A stretch of 64,000 nucleotides of DNA from Spongilla lacustris (Eukaryota; Porifera; Demospongiae; Spongillida; Spongillidae): the NCBI GenBank assembly GCA_949361645.1, contig OX442431.1, positions 5,039,645-5,103,644 on the forward strand, in the 5' to 3' direction. A program made the position numbers and the translations under genes. This document shows, piece by piece, positions 33,217-42,840 of the stretch. The stretch's first letter is position 1. The number at the start of each line of letters is the position of its first letter. The notes below the pieces were generated by a model, which did not search any database, was not told where the DNA came from, and saw only the letters and a list, made by a program, of their open reading frames with translations.

Positions 33217-33380
33217 CAGAGATGTCACCAGACATTACCAGTGTAACCCAGTTTCACCTGTGCCCCACGGCCACTATACACTACCCGCGCACATACATTT
33301 TGGCAGAAACACCAGCCTAGGGCTAGGTATAACGTAGTTGATGAATCCATTAAATTTGTAGGGTCTATTAACTCCACTTG
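33217..33380. other. Spacer at the centre of the giant palindrome
   Basis: About 160 bases between the two arms that do not pair with each other. No coding signal. Confidence 0.8.
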
Positions 33381-34050
33381 CATTGTGTGGTCATGAATTC
33401 TGATGTCTTCATCGTGCCACATTGTAGCTGTGACTGTGCATGCGTGACATTCAAAATGGTACTTCCATATTTTGCTACTCGCGTAAAGTAAGGCCTTACA
33501 GTATGTAGTTCCCAGTAGGCAAAACGCCCTCTGCAAGCCTTGGTTGTCTATATACACCAACCACGGGTGCAGACCCACCGCAATCAGTACCGATAGGGCA
33601 GGTAAGTATATTCACCACTAACAGCATGGCTTCACACCAGATAAAATTTACTCTGTATACGTACATGTACATGCACAAAACATGTACATGTCTACAGTAG
33701 ACCTAGTTCAGATCTACATGTACAACACAAAATGTGTGAAGAGAAAAACGTAGGCATGTACACTCAGTGGTGGTATCCCCATTTGTCCAATGCGAGATGG
33801 TAGCTCCACGATGGTTCCGGTCCCCTACTAGTAAGTACTCTAGTAGTGTGGGGGTTAATGGTTTCATAGGTAGTGGCTTCATTTGCATTTGCAGTGAGGA
33901 GCTGTGTGGGGCTAGGATAGAGGGCCATTGTGGCTGGCCCCAGTATTTGGGGTCGGCTCCAGTTCAAGGTTCCACTCCACATAGCTTTGTGACGACCCCA
34001 TTCAACCCTGGTAATGTGGCAGCTGGCAGCTCTCCGGCCTGTTGGTAGTA
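33381..34050. repeat. Palindrome arm, right
   Basis: Reverse complement of 32555-33216. Begins GTGTGGTCATGAATTC and ends CTCTCCGGCCTGTTGGTAGT. Confidence 0.9.
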
Positions 34051-34489
34051 TGATTACACCATATGTTAGAGGGGTTTTTAGGGGTGGGTGGGAGGGCTGG
34101 TCGTGTGGGGACTGAGAGTGCTATTGAGTAGGGGATGGCCTGGGCCTCTGATACAACTTGCAGTAGAGGAGGATAGGTAGTGGGAGATAGGGCCATGGGG
34201 GTGAATGGGGCATGTGTTAATCCAGTTCATGGCTCCCCTAATATAGTGGGGGGTGCCAATTCCTATCGCAGTGTGAGAGCTGCATTATTGTGGGGACCCC
34301 CAATGACCCTGTAGGATTTTTTAGCACCTGATTGCTCCCTTGCTGCCAGTCTGATAACTCCACCTGCAATTGCTCCATGCACTGGTGCTAACTGTCTGGA
34401 CATGTAGTGTGGGGCTATTAAGTTAACTTGCATTAATGGTTCTGTCCACTTGCAGTGAGGGAGTTGACCTGATTGGACCCTGGGCCATT
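34051..34489. other. Right-arm segment without a left-arm partner
   Basis: About 440 bases between the right palindrome arm and the mirrored 48-bp repeats. I see no counterpart at the matching place on the left, so it is an insertion on the right or a deletion on the left. No gene recognised. Confidence 0.6.
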
Positions 34490-35275
34490 ACAGGGTGTAA
34501 ATGGGACCAATGCATTGACCCCACAACAGACACACATACATGTACATGTACAGAGTGTAAATAGGACCATGGATTTGATCCTAAAACAGACACAAGTACA
34601 GGGTGTAAATGGGACCATGGATTTGACCCACAACAGACAGAAGTACAGGGTGTAAATAGGACCAATGAACTGACCCCACAACAGACAAAAGTACAGGGTG
34701 TAAATGGGACCAATGAATTGACCCCACAACAGACAAAAGTACAGTGTGTAAATGGGATCATGGATTTGATCACAAGTACAGGGTGTACATCAGATCATTG
34801 ACCCCACAACAGACAAAAGTACAGGGTGTAAATGGGACCAATGAATTGACCCCACAACAGACAAAAGTACAGGGTGTAAATGGGACCAATAAATTGACCC
34901 CACAACAGACAAAAGTACAGGGTATAAATGGGACCAATGAATTGACCCCACAACAGAAAAAGTACAGGGTGTAAATGGGACCAATGAATTTACCCCACAA
35001 CAGACAAAAGTACATGCAGGGTGTAAATGGGAGCATGGATTTGATCTCACAACAGACACAGCTTTAGGGTGTAAATGGAACCATAGATTTGACCCTAAAA
35101 CAGACTCAAGTACAGGGTGTAAATGGGATCATGCATTTGACCCGACAATAGATACACCTACAGTGTGTAAATGGGACTATGGATTTGACCCCAAAATACA
35201 CACATACAGGATGTAAATGGGACCATGGATTTGATCCCACAGCAGACACATATACAGGGTGTAAATGGGACCACC
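34490..35275. repeat. 48-bp tandem repeat, right arm (inverted)
   Basis: About sixteen units of TACAGGGTGTAAATGGGACC plus A(A/T)(T/G)(G/A)AATTGACCCCACAACAGACA-type continuation. More copies than the left arm, so the arrays have evolved separately. Confidence 0.95.
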
Positions 35276-35359
35276 ATCGTCACTAGTCTCACACCCAGAC
35301 CTAGATTTTCACAGCATCAGATGGATTACATCACCACTACGTGAAAAGTAAAAATCCCT

Positions 35360-36225
35360 TAACGACACAGATGTATGGTGTACAGGTAACCCCTTGATGA
35401 CACAGATGTATGGTGTGCAGAGGTAACCCCTTAACGACACCGATGTACAGTGTACAGGTGACCCCTTAACAACACATACATAAGGTATACAGAGTTAACC
35501 CCTTAACGACACAGATGTATGGTGTACACTGTACACTGTACAGGTGATACCATAACAACCCATACATATACATAAGGTGTGCAGAGGTAACACCTTAACG
35601 ACACAGGTGTATGGTGTACAGGTAACCCCTTGATGACACAGATGTATGGAGTACAGGTGACCCCTTAACAACACATACATAAGGTATACAGAGTTAACCC
35701 CTTAACGACACAGATGTATGGTGTACACTGTACACTGTACAGGTAACAACCCATACATATACATAAGGTGTGCAGAGGTAACACCTTAACGACACAGATG
35801 TATGGTGTACAGGTAACCCCTTGATGAAACAGATTAATGGGGTACACACAAGAGGTAACCCCTTAACAACACATACATAAGGTATATAGAGGTAACCCCT
35901 TAACGACACAGATGTATGGTGTTCAGGTAACCCCTTGATGACACAGATGTATGGTGTACAGGTGATACCTTAATAACACATACACAAAGTGTACAGAGGT
36001 AAAAACCCTTTAACGATACAGATGTATGGTGTACAGGTAACCCCTTGATGACACAGATGTATGGTGTACAGGTGATACTGTAATAACACATACACAAAGT
36101 GTACAGAGGTAAAAACCCTTTAACGATACAGATGTATGGTGTACAGGTAATCCCTTGATGACACAGATGTATGGTATACAGAGTTAACCCCTTAACGACA
36201 CAGATGTATGGTGTACACTGCAGAG
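35360..36225. repeat. GGGGTTACC tandem repeat, right arm (inverted)
   Basis: Units of GATGTATGGTGTACAGGTAA followed by CCCCTT(A/G)A(C/T)GACACA. A higher-order block containing TACACTGTACACTGTACAGG occurs twice (about 35522 and 35722). Confidence 0.95.
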
Positions 36226-36239
36226 GTGACCTTAAACTA

Positions 36240-37615
36240 CATAAAAAGCATGCATCTCACAATATGGTTCCTTTGTCATGAACCATTATTGGTCTTGTTG
36301 TGAGTATACAGTGCGGCTGGGGTGCCGTACGTCTTGCCACACACCGAACTGGAAAATGGCCTGTCAATTTCAGATATTAGCGTATGCCTCGTGGCTTGTG
36401 CTTGGCTGGACCCTGGCTTCTTTTGTCAACGCTGGAATCTGTGTTCATCACCTGGAACAGCAGGCTGCTTGTGAGTGTTCTTTTTGTGCAGGGACAGGGC
36501 CTGGCTACTGGCATACTTGTTGCGACATACATGTACAGTGCATTGGTAGGCAAGGATTAGTTCAGACCTGGGTCTGCATTTCCTCCTGCCAGAAACAGTG
36601 TCAGCTATTACCTTCACCTTGCAATTCACTGTGAGTGTCATCTGCAGACTGTAAGTAAGTGTAGAAGGTCTTGGTTTGTCATTTTCTGCTACTGCATGGG
36701 ATGAAGCATTACCGCATGGATATATAGGAAGAGTTGGCCTCTAAGCTTTGTGAAGGCTTTGGACAACACCTTGTCCCTTTTCTTGGGGTCACGACCGTAT
36801 TCCCTCACCTTCTCGTACAGGTACAGTGACCGCATCAGGGACAATCCACTGGGGGTAATAACAGGTGGCATCACTTGGCTCTGATAAGCCTCCTGTATGT
36901 CCTTTATGGCCACTCCAGCCCTCAGCATGCTCATCTCGGTGGGGTTTGTGTCCGATGGCAAGGTCTCCATCCTCATGACACCAGGGTGGTCTTGATCAAA
37001 CTCAAATGTGTGGTAGTGTCTTAGGCCAACCAGAGGACCAAACCACTGGCTCAAGAAGGCATTCCAGTCCTGGTACAGCTGTGACACACAAGTGACATCC
37101 TGGCCACACTGCCGGACACAGTCAGCTAGGTTCTGCTGTAAGTCCATTGGGATGTGTGGCTTCCCTTGATTGAAATTGTGGGGGCTGCCAACTCCATTTG
37201 CAGCGAGAGGGATAGCAGTGTTTCCACTGGTATACCATTGTGGAGGCTGACCCCACTGGTTAGTTTGTGGCTCGTGTGTAGGGTCTGATATGGGTAGGTG
37301 GTTCCATAGGTAGTGCGGGTTGGTGGCGTCTGCTGCTGGTTATGCGGGGCTGCTGTCTGGACTTGCAATGCAGTGAGGCATATGTGGGGGTGGGGCTGGT
37401 GTCCATCCGCAGCTGTGGGAATCAGGGTCTGGGTACGAGACTAGGGCTGCTGGCTCTTAGTCATTTAGGGGCTGCTCACTCCCTACAACCACCATCGTCA
37501 GTCGTCGTCAGTAGTATAACCACCGTCACTACCGTTCTCAATCCCCCCACCTCGCTCGAACTCGTCCGCCGATTGAAACTCTTGCGAGCGTGTTGTCTTC
37601 AGTGGACGTCGCCAT
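36240..37615 (-). pseudogene. Inverted, deleted copy of the 875-aa transposase-like gene
   Basis: On the minus strand the start region survives: ATGGCGACG at 37615-37607, then about 100 bases alignable to the acidic N-terminus but frameshifted. An unrelated stretch of about 350 bases follows (37490-37145). Homology resumes at LADCVRQCGQDVTC (37127) and continues through WFGPLVG, SDTNPTEMSMLRAG and YLYEKVREYGRDPKKRD to about 36760. After another break the first C2H2 finger region appears (36600-36440), with an insertion inside the finger (CTVHVCRNKY). The catalytic-type core (DNCVGQNKN, GHTKF) is missing. The 3' end reaches about 36240. It is the mirror copy of 21525-24152. Confidence 0.85.
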
Positions 37616-37649
37616 ATCTCCGTTATCTACATAGGAGATAACGAATAAC

Positions 37650-38181
37650 AACTGTGACAGGGACGATACATTAAATACTTACTCATCAGATCTAGCTAGC
37701 GCAGTATGGGTGTGGCTATAAGTTATCAAAGTCTCGGCCCACAGGAAGTAGTTGCATATTCATGTCTTTGATGAATGGAAGCGGGCCTCGCACGTACAAC
37801 GGCGCGATTCGAGCGGGAAACGTGTACCAACTTTGCGCCGCTGTATCTCCGTAACGGATGACATAAAAATTAACGAACAGAACAAATCGATAGGTATAGG
37901 ACCTCTCTACCTACAAACCGAATTTGAAGCGATTTCATTACTCCTACCTAAAGTTATGGCGGGTGTGAACCCGGTGGGGTATCGAACATTGCAATACTGG
38001 CACGGAGCAAGTGCAAGACTCCAAAATGGATTTTAAAATAGAGAAATGGTGTAGTATGAAGTGTTGAAAATAGGAAGTCGATAGCTTTTACCATTCAGAA
38101 GTTATAGCGATTCAAACATAAGGGAATTTTATAACATTTTATATATATATACGAAGGCTCATTTTGTCGTGAACTGTCCCA
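37650..38181. repeat. Right terminal inverted repeat of the giant element
   Basis: Reverse complement of 20955-21485. Ends in GTCGTGAACTGTCCCA at 38181, then (AT)n. A frame on the plus strand here (from about 37800) contains CISVTDDIKINEQNKS, which recurs in some related elements; see findings. Confidence 0.85.
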
Positions 38182-38333
38182 TATATATATATATATATAT
38201 ATATGCCATGTATCCTGCAGTTTATTCCGGTGATCACGGAACAGGATGAGGCATATGTGCATGGAAACATATATAGCTAACAACTTCAAATCCAGGACGT
38301 CTGGCGTCTTCTCTCGTTTCCATAGTGAACGCG

Positions 38334-38340
38334 TATAAAA
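38334..38340 (+). promoter_or_regulatory. TATA-box-like sequence
   Basis: TATAAAA, 52 bases upstream of the ATG at 38386. With a start site about 30 bases downstream the 5' leader would be about 20 bases. It lies 150 bases outside the giant element. Confidence 0.4.
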
Positions 38341-38385
38341 TCTCGTACAATCGCATCAGAAAGCATATTCCAAACCGTTGGCGCA

Positions 38386-39276
38386 ATGATCCGTGCTGTG
38401 CATGTGGTGCTGATGGTGGGCGCAGTTATACAAGTAGTTGCATGTGCGGTTCTCCATTCCACAGATCTAGTTCAGTTGCAGGAAGAAGAGTTAGAAGCAC
38501 TCGAGGAAAGAATAGCTAGAGACGTGAACAACAGCAGTAACAGCGGGGACAGCAGCAACAGCGGGAACAGCACTAGCAGCGGGGGCAGCAGCAGCGGGAA
38601 CAGCACTAGCAGCGGGGGCAGCAACAGCGGGAACAGCAGCAGCGCCAGCGGGGTCAGCAGCAGCGGGGACAGCAGCAACTTTGTTCCAACGGACTGCACA
38701 TGGAAACCATCGGACTACGGTTACCCGAGCTCTTGTCCCGCCTACACCCCGGGAACGTCGTTCTATTCATTCGTAAAGAGCTCCTGTAATGCGTTCTGCC
38801 AAAGCCAGTGCGTTGATCCTTTCCTGAAGTATTTGAGTGCTTGTCAAGTGGACACGCTTAACATAAGGCGCTACTGTGCCACGTCGCGAACACAAAGCAA
38901 CACTCTTTGCTGTTCCCTGATCACTTTGGCAAATGGCAGCACTCTCAATAACTTTTACAATACGTGCAATTCTTCACAATGTCCCTCTACATGCCAGACC
39001 ACCTACAATCAATACGGCTGTTGCTTAGCAAACCTGAATGCCGCTACGGGAGGGACTTTCAACGGCTGGAGTACCTGCAGCCGAATATCTAATCCTGGAG
39101 AGTGCTACTACGGTCTTGGCGGGCAATTATCGGTAGATGTTATAATCGGGATCTGTTTCGCAGTATTCGGAGGTGTGATTTTGCTGGGCGTGCTACCACT
39201 ATTGTGCTGCATTTGCTGCACATGCTGTGGTGTATGCGGCAGCGTGGGGTGCCTATCACTGTTCTCTCGCCGCTGA
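38386..39276 (+). CDS. Cys-rich single-pass membrane protein, 296 aa
   Basis: An intact single-exon frame with ATG in a GCGCAATGA context. Residues 1-21 form a signal peptide (hydrophobic, ending VVACA). Residues about 28-42 are acidic (LQEEELEALEERIAR) and could form a short helix. Residues 47-100 are a low-complexity Ser/Asn/Gly linker made of SNSGNS-type repeats. Residues 100-245 are a domain with about 18 cysteines, several in pairs (CC, CNAFCQSQC, CPSTC), so it is probably disulfide-bonded and extracellular. A transmembrane helix follows at about 250-275. It is followed by a dense cytosolic Cys cluster (CCICCTCCGVCG), a likely palmitoylation region, and a short basic end. The domain family was not recognised. 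It starts about 200 bases beyond the right end of the giant element, whose insertion may affect its expression. It looks like a real host gene. Confidence 0.75.
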   Translation: MIRAVHVVLMVGAVIQVVACAVLHSTDLVQLQEEELEALEERIARDVNNSSNSGDSSNSGNSTSSGGSSSGNSTSSGGSNSGNSSSASGVSSSGDSSNFVPTDCTWKPSDYGYPSSCPAYTPGTSFYSFVKSSCNAFCQSQCVDPFLKYLSACQVDTLNIRRYCATSRTQSNTLCCSLITLANGSTLNNFYNTCNSSQCPSTCQTTYNQYGCCLANLNAATGGTFNGWSTCSRISNPGECYYGLGGQLSVDVIIGICFAVFGGVILLGVLPLLCCICCTCCGVCGSVGCLSLFSRR

Positions 39277-39778
39277 TATCAAGCATGCAGATTTACATAT
39301 TTATCACGTACATGTATAGATGAAGTTTTTTTTAAATGTTGCGTGTATTTTTTGCTATAATCATTTTATATCACAATGTGCCAAATACAATTTGAAATCC
39401 TTTTATAACTGTTTATGGACAAAGCAATTATATATAGATCGATGGGGTTTTATATCTGCCGGCATTAACACGCATGCCCTTCGCTAGGCGCGGGGACGTA
39501 GCTCCATGCATAATGCTGTGCGCGCATGCATGCAAGCGTGCGCCACAATTTTGCGCGTAAATGTAACAATTATTTAGCCACAAGGCCTAGGTGATCGCGG
39601 CATGTAATTTTATTTAACTGATCGTGATTTCATTTAACCTGAATGATCATTCTTTCGTGGCCAGACTCTAATGAACATAGTGCTACTAATGGTCGTACGC
39701 GGAACGGAATTATAAAACATCTTCTGTATGTTTATGAGCAGGTTGTGCAAAATTAATGTGCAATTCAATACCAAATAA
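39277..39778. other. 3' flank of the membrane-protein gene
   Basis: A/T-rich. No canonical AATAAA close behind the stop was identified; CAAATACAATTTG at about 39382 is a weak candidate region. No other gene seen. Confidence 0.4.
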
Positions 39779-40093
39779 TGCGCCTATCTCATTGTTACGT
39801 GAGACCCCCCCCCCCCCCCCCCGGGTGGGGGGGGCGAAGTCGGGATTATAGGTGGGGATTTGACGCGTGAATATCATTACTGGGCCTTACAATCATTTGA
39901 CATAGTCCGGTATAGGGCATTTGGCCTTTTATTAAACCACACGTATATGTAGCGAAGACATTTGACCGCGGTTATTATCCCCCAACCAGGGACGGCTATC
40001 CCTCCCAATGCCCCCCCCCCCCCCCCCCCCCCCCCCCGTGTGGGGGGGTGGGGGGGTGGGGGGGGGTCTCACGGCGTAACAATGATAGGCGCA
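39779..40093. mobile_element. Small inverted-repeat element (MITE), 315 bp
   Basis: The left end ATGCGCCTATCTCATTGTTA continues CGTGAGACC plus a C run. It is mirrored on the right by a G run, GGTCTCACGGCGTAACAATG and ATAGGCGCAT. The inner part has no frame of interest. Flanking target duplication is unclear because both sides are A-rich. It is non-autonomous. Confidence 0.8.
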
Positions 40094-40499
40094 TAAAATG
40101 GTGTTTCCTTACTTTCCTACTTCCTACTTCATTTAATAATTGACTTGATTGAACTTCGTTATACCTTAGCCGCTTCAACCCTAATAACTAATACGTAAAT
40201 ATTATTATGGTCTTAAATGATAATAACTCACTATTGAAATTCCACGGCATATTTAGATCTTCCGTTACTTGTTAATGGTTATTAAAATCAATTATCTTAA
40301 TCTTGAATGATTTTGATAATCGAGGGTTTTGAAAATCAAGGGGTTTGGTATAATTACTTAACCACCTAGAATAACGAATTGAATTGTTAGTATTTGCCTA
40401 CTGAAGTATAATGTATGTTCAAAAAATCATTAACTTTAAAATCCTGAGTTATAGTGATTTTAAAGCGTTGCGTTCATTTGTGGACACCTGGTATGTTTA
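40094..40499. other. No gene recognised
   Basis: A/T-rich sequence with no convincing coding signal. Confidence 0.5.
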
Positions 40500-40690
40500 T
40501 GTGGAGGTTGTGCAGCAGGCTGTGGGCTGCTATGTGGAGGTTGTGCAGTTGGTACTATGTGGAGGTTGTGCAGTAGGTACTATGTGGAGGTTGTGCAGTA
40601 GGTACTATGTGGAGGTTGTGCAGTAGGTACTATGTGTATGTGGAGGCTGTGGGCTGCTATATGCTTATGTGGAAGTTGTGAAGCAGGTTT
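40500..40690. repeat. Tandem repeat, about 26-bp unit
   Basis: About five units of GTACTATGTGGAGGTTGTGC plus AGTAG or similar. Frames follow the repeat. Confidence 0.9.
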
Positions 40691-41589
40691 ACCTTCTCTT
40701 TCCACTATTTTATACTTGACGTACCCAGCATGTACTTGCCCACAGTATGACTTGGTTTCAGTTTCATCATGTGCCAAAAAATAATCGGGGCACTTACAAT
40801 ATACATGTATAGCTGGAAAATCATGCTGGTACAGTTTGTATATGTGCATAAAATGCATGTGAACCACACAATGTCTTAAATATTTTGCTTCTTAACAATG
40901 ACATGGGTAAATCCATGCACTTTTCCAGCCTTTTCTGAATTTCTCGCAATAATCAGTTTGTCTTTCCAATTGCAATAATATGTATAACCAAATAAATACA
41001 ACCATTTTAAAAACATCATTCAAAGGAGAGGGGGTTGGAGGCAAAGTTCCTAAAATGTTATATAGAGGAACCTTACATATTTGAAATGTTGTGCTCTATT
41101 GAAACTCCACAAAATTGCAAAAGCCCAGCTGCACCATCCCCCGGGTCTCCTCATGGTATGAGGTATGTTACCCACATTCCAAAGCTCAATCTCCTACTGA
41201 TTTTCCTTGGACACAATGTAAAACTCAGTTTTAATGTTTCTAGGTGTCTTCGACTCCAGGCGGCAAATTAAGGAATGATTCAGAATCTTCAGGTTATCAC
41301 AAAGGAACCCAAACCAGATGAGTAGTTACAGCATGTTTGCCATAACCTGTGTGGTGAATTCATGGAACTTTTCAAACCCAAGCTCCCAGGGGTGTTTGAA
41401 GGATTTCCAATTGGAGATAAAATTCAAGGCAGAGTCCAAACCCATGCACCTTCTTTAAACCTTATCCAGTATATTTTGCTATTCTAGATGATGCAAATCA
41501 ACCCAATTCAATGCATATGGAACTCCTGTGATTTCAATTCATAAACGGGTCTACTGGCTTGATGGCAAGAGAAGAGTTTGTAGAGATTA
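40691..41589. other. Probably decayed transposon sequence
   Basis: No clear gene. It lies directly upstream of a Gypsy pol relic and may contain its worn gag/protease part, but no diagnostic motif was seen. Confidence 0.35.
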
Positions 41590-42465
41590 TTCAGTGCATG
41601 GCATTTGGAAACTAACCATTATCCAATCCCCCTTCTTGAAGACTTGATGTGCGGTGGATATAGTTTCTCTTTAGCTAATGCCCTACGACCAGATAATGCT
41701 TGGTCCAGAAGTCTTGCACTGAGTACCCATCATGGGGGTTTTGCTCAAACTTCAACTTCCATTTGGCATTAGCTCTTTCCCTATAGGCTAAATCATGGAT
41801 CAGCTGACAGGAGACCTCAAAGGAGTGGTCCCCTACTTTGATGATATCCTAAGCTGGTTAGTGGTGTGAATGCTTCCTGCATAACATCTAGAGGACCTCC
41901 ATGCGATTCTCCAATGTCTACAGGAGAGAGGCTTCTGAGCTGCCTGGGAAAATGTCATTTTGCAGAACCACACTATCTCAAAATGAGATTCAGGTTCACC
42001 AAGAATTCTATAGAAGAAGCAGCCTTTAGGCAGCTGATGAAGAACTTATGTGCAGATATAGTGCTGGCTCCTTTAAAATCGTATTCCAATTGAAATCTTT
42101 TGTGATGCATCAGAGGTTGGTATTGGAGCAGTCCTCTTTCACCACTTACCAGATAGCAGTGAACACCCTATTGCAAACGTCTCCAAGACACTCAATACAG
42201 ATTGCCTAATTCAGAAAGAAAAAGCACTAACCATTGTACTTGCATTAAAGAAGGCCCACCAATTTCTGTATGGTCGCAGATTCATTTTAGTGCTGGACAG
42301 ACAATAAGCCTCTCATTGCTTTATTTGGTCTACACAGAGCAACTCCAGTGTTAGCTGCTAACAGATTGGCTCAATGGGCACTGATGCTCAACTAGTACCA
42401 GTGCAGCATTGCCGGAATATCAGGGCTACTGATGTCAGATGTTTTTGCATGGGAATAAATGCTAT
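41590..42465 (+). pseudogene. pol: Gypsy reverse transcriptase/RNase H relic
   Basis: Pieces of a Ty3/Gypsy pol can be followed through all three plus frames: YPIPLLEDL at about 41620, LQLPFGIS at about 41755, MDQLTGDLKGVVPYFDDIL at about 41797-41850 (the Y-x-D-D box), then LHAILQCLQERGF. After a gap comes the RNase H start, EIFCDASEVGIGAVLFHHL at about 42092, then KALTIVLALKKAHQFLYGR, then AANRLAQWALML and a worn NAD motif at about 42440. Stops and frameshifts occur throughout. It is in the same orientation as the gag relic at 7.6 kb but belongs to a different insertion. Confidence 0.75.
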
Positions 42466-42789
42466 GAATCTGTATAGTACAGTGAAATCACATCCAAACA
42501 ACAGGACAACATATATAATTCCCATGCATGCTTGGAGAAACATTTTTTAACATAATAGAGGCACCATATATGCATCATGTGTGACGAGAAAGGGGGGAGG
42601 GGAGGGGTTAGCATATCCAACTATGGAATGACAGCACGCCTTCCAGTAGTGGGTAATTTTAAGCGGTATTCTTTAATACATGTAAGTGTGGTTTATTAGC
42701 ATACTTCATGATATGGGTAACAGATTATCATTACATACTTGCAACCTAATTTACATACAACAAATCAGTGTACATGTACCAACGTTTCA
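42466..42789. other. Non-coding gap between Gypsy relic and ASTE1-like gene
   Basis: No exon seen. It should contain the 3' cleavage region of the minus-strand gene to the right. Confidence 0.5.
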
Positions 42790-42795
42790 TTTATT
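42790..42795 (-). terminator. Poly(A) signal AATAAA
   Basis: TTTATT on the plus strand, 46 bases beyond the stop codon of the minus-strand nuclease gene. Spacing is normal for a short 3' UTR. Confidence 0.55.
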
Positions 42796-42840
42796 TTAAC
42801 GTATTTGAAGCTCAATGAATATGCATGCAGACGATGGTCT

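Larger units (their letters stand above)
20955..38181 (+). mobile_element. Giant 17.2-kb inverted-repeat (foldback-like) transposon
   Basis: Both ends read TGGGACAGTTCACGACAAAA inward and match almost perfectly for about 58 bases, then imperfectly for about 530. The flanks are (AT)n on each side, so an ATAT target duplication is possible but not informative. The left arm reads: terminal repeat, intact 875-codon gene, 78-bp repeats, 24-bp satellite, 34-bp repeats, 48-bp repeats, unique arm. The right arm mirrors this order around a centre near 33.3 kb but lacks the 24-bp satellite and most of the gene. Arms differ by many substitutions, so this is an old biological structure and not a simple assembly artefact. 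Long inverted repeats carrying internal tandem repeats recall Drosophila foldback/Galileo elements, but the protein is of another family. The class name is not assigned. Confidence 0.75.

Noticed and set aside
20955..38181. Polinton/Maverick or Helitron identity for the giant element
   Set aside because: No polymerase B, retroviral-type integrase, ATPase, Rep or helicase motif was seen; the only gene is the zinc-finger transposase-like protein.
20955..38181. Palindromic assembly or sequencing artefact
   Set aside because: The arms differ by many substitutions, indels, repeat copy numbers and a 5.5-kb array, which an artefactual fold-back of one read would not show.
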